Origin: Mesostigma viride
Taxonomy: Eukaryota > Streptophyta > Mesostigmatophyceae > Mesostigmatales > Mesostigmataceae
Length of the DNA: 64,000 bases
Reading direction: 5' to 3'
NCBI GenBank assembly: GCA_009746045.1
Contig: RPFO01000079.1
Location: 5,522,161 to 5,586,160 of the forward strand
Below, piece by piece: positions 62,536 to 64,000 of this stretch. The first letter of the stretch is position 1, and each line of letters starts with the position of its first letter. The notes under the pieces were generated by a model, which worked only from the letters and a program-made list of their open reading frames with translations, was not told where the DNA came from and did no database searches. The position numbers and the translations under genes are program-made.

Positions 62536-62985
62536 TGGGATATTTATTAATTAATTAATTAGAAACATAACTCCGTTGGGAGTACATGTAGCACATATCC
62601 CTGAGAAGGGGCATATGGCTTTTAATACATTCTGGGCTACTTCCTGCAAGGGTGGGAATGTAAGCTACCCTTGCTCTAGGTGCACCAGGGCACCTGCACC
62701 CTCATGATCTTCACACTATGCCCAGCTAAGGGGGAGTACGTCATGTGGGGGAAGATCATCATGGCTATACAAGAGCTAGGGCATGGCTTCTCGACAGAGA
62801 GCAGCTCTCTGCATGGCATAGCATATGGCTAAATTCTTAATGCGACATCCATGGGGTTCCCATTATAGGCAGGGCTTGGCTAAATTCTGAAGGCATCATC
62901 CATGGGGGCGCCATTATGGGCGCACATGCGCGTGGGCCACATGCTAGGCTAAGCTTGACTAATCTACACTACTGGTATATATTCC
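62536..62985 (-). mobile_element. 3' part of a third LINE copy, with (TTAA)n tail
   Basis: The tail TTTATTAATTAATTAATTAG is at 62543-62562. Next to it is the conserved 3' end (ACATAACTCCGTTGGGAGTA) also seen at 30235. Within it, a stretch of about 55 bp is repeated imperfectly (GGCTAAATTCTTAATGCGAC and GGCTAAATTCTGAAGGCATC). The ORF1 end follows upstream on the minus strand with no ORF2 between, so this is another ORF1-only type. Confidence 0.6.
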
Positions 62986-63252
62986 CTAGTCTGAGGTGGC
63001 AGGAGGGGCCTGCCAGGGCTTGTGGTCAACGTGGATGACCGCCCCCCTCCAGTATACCGGCTTCCCCCTTGCGCTCTGCCGGAGCTGAAGGTAGGTCGGC
63101 CATAGCTCGCGCCGCCGCTGTTGCTGGGCCAGGGTCAAGTCGTCGTCCAGCGTGAAGCGAGTCTCCGAGAGCTTCTTGCGGCATTTGAGGAACGCCAGCT
63201 TGCCCGCCATGTACTTAACCCCTAAATGGTCTTGCTGCCGATTTTCCGCCAA
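62986..63252 (-). pseudogene. LINE ORF1 C-terminal fragment (third type)
   Basis: The frame ends with LAFLKCRKKLSETRFTLDDD, LTLAQQQRRRELWPTYLQLR and VYWRGAVIHVDHKPW, the ORF1 C-terminal block in a diverged form. Upstream of about 63260 the match is lost, so the copy is 5'-truncated. Confidence 0.7.
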
Positions 63253-63721
63253 AAATCGAGTTCCAGCCGATGCATCGGCCCCTTCTCGGGGGACCAGATG
63301 CCGCGAAATCTATTGAGAATTAGGAATTAAAGTTTAGCTGAGAAGATCGAAAGTTTATAAGTTTCTTCACAGCATGGTTTATGGGTTTGCATACAGTTTT
63401 CTGACAAAGTTATAGAGGTGTTCTGGCCGGTCAAAGTACAAGGGGTCAGGGTACTTTTTCACGTACAACGTGCATTCCGGAAAACAACGACCTGGCCATG
63501 GCGGCTTGCGCCCACGCATGGCATTTACGTTTTCGTTCGAATTTTCTGACCAAACTTAGGAGATTGATTTTATACGTCCTAAAGATCATACAGGCCAATT
63601 TTTGGTTCGCGGGAATGCCATTTGATAGGTGTCGGCAGCGTTCTTGCTGGAAAAAACTGCGATCAGGCCGGACGATAGAAACGTTGACAGCAATACCTTT
63701 CCGGCGTATTTTAAAGGATAT
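63253..63721. other. No gene recognised
   Basis: AT-richer sequence with no coding block or repeat match in the window. It ends with AAAGGATAT just before the family C repeat. Confidence 0.4.
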
Positions 63722-64000
63722 AGTTAGCGAGCAGCCAGAACTGTGAGTTCCTGGTCTCTCACGCCACACAACGGGATGAGCCAAAGTTGCAAGGCAGCAA
63801 CCTTTTAACCCGTGCACCAAGCCACGACCACGGTGAGCGGTTCCACGTCCAATGTGGGAGCCTCGGTTCGTGCTTGCCAAGATAGCTGGTCATCCCCCAT
63901 GACCAAGCTATATCCTTTGCGTTGTTCCTCGTTCCCATCGGCGTGACGAGGCACGTGCAGGCAGGCAAGCAAATCCTCAACGTCCACTGGCATCAGTGCA
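63722..64000 (-). repeat. Family C terminal repeat, copy 2, cut by the window end
   Basis: By eye the same 279 bp as 39264-39542, starting AGTTAGCGAGCAGCCAG and still matching at the last base. Its left neighbour (AAGGATAT) differs from the TGTACTATTGC context of copy 1, so on this side it borders other DNA. It may be a solo LTR or the 3' LTR of a minus-strand element to the right. Confidence 0.75.

Overview
This is nuclear DNA of a eukaryote, most likely a green alga. It is GC-rich, and its one host gene is split by many short GT-AG introns. The mobile elements are of types seen in algae: Ty1/copia and Ty3/gypsy LTR retrotransposons and LINEs with a separate ORF1. No species can be named from the sequence alone. 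I saw no bacterial operon, tRNA, rRNA or CRISPR array.

Layout. (1) 1-9317: a nest of copia-family elements ('family A'). A leader-ORF fragment is followed by a minus-strand capsid/zinc-finger/integrase fragment carrying a huge GGGCGA hexamer array, then four LTR copies with two leader-ORF copies. (2) 9481-29670: a plus-strand host gene, apparently the C-terminal 1,100 or so residues of a HEAT-repeat protein of the MROH1/HEATR7A type. It has about 19 exons whose splice phases agree almost throughout. Its introns hold minisatellites and a degraded minus-strand copia copy (12.5-16.2 kb). (3) 29.7-33.2 kb: mostly unrecognised sequence with three copies of a LINE-like 3' end and one other LINE tail. 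(4) 33.2-39.5 kb: a coiled-coil ORF, then a minus-strand copia element ('family C') that ends in a perfect 72-bp-arm palindrome. (5) 39.5-53.9 kb: a plus-strand gypsy element with gag, zinc knuckle, protease, a C5-cytosine DNA methyltransferase and the start of reverse transcriptase. It is split by a near-intact copia element (42273-49898, 5-bp target duplication) and by an ORF1-only LINE. (6) 53.9-56.1 kb: the 3' half of a gypsy element on the minus strand (RNase H, integrase, PHD finger). (7) 56.1-63.3 kb: a minus-strand LINE (ORF1, endonuclease, RT), a second ORF1-only LINE copy and a third ORF1 tail. (8) 63722-64000: a second copy of the family C terminal repeat.

Three observations stand out: a DNA methyltransferase carried inside a gypsy polyprotein; copia elements whose protease-like domain lies between integrase and RT rather than before integrase; and three copia families sharing non-TG/CA LTR ends (AGTTAG...CTAACT). 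Nearly all element ORFs carry frameshifts or stops, so most copies look dead as read, or the assembly has indel errors. All family assignments rest on motifs read by eye; no database search was run.
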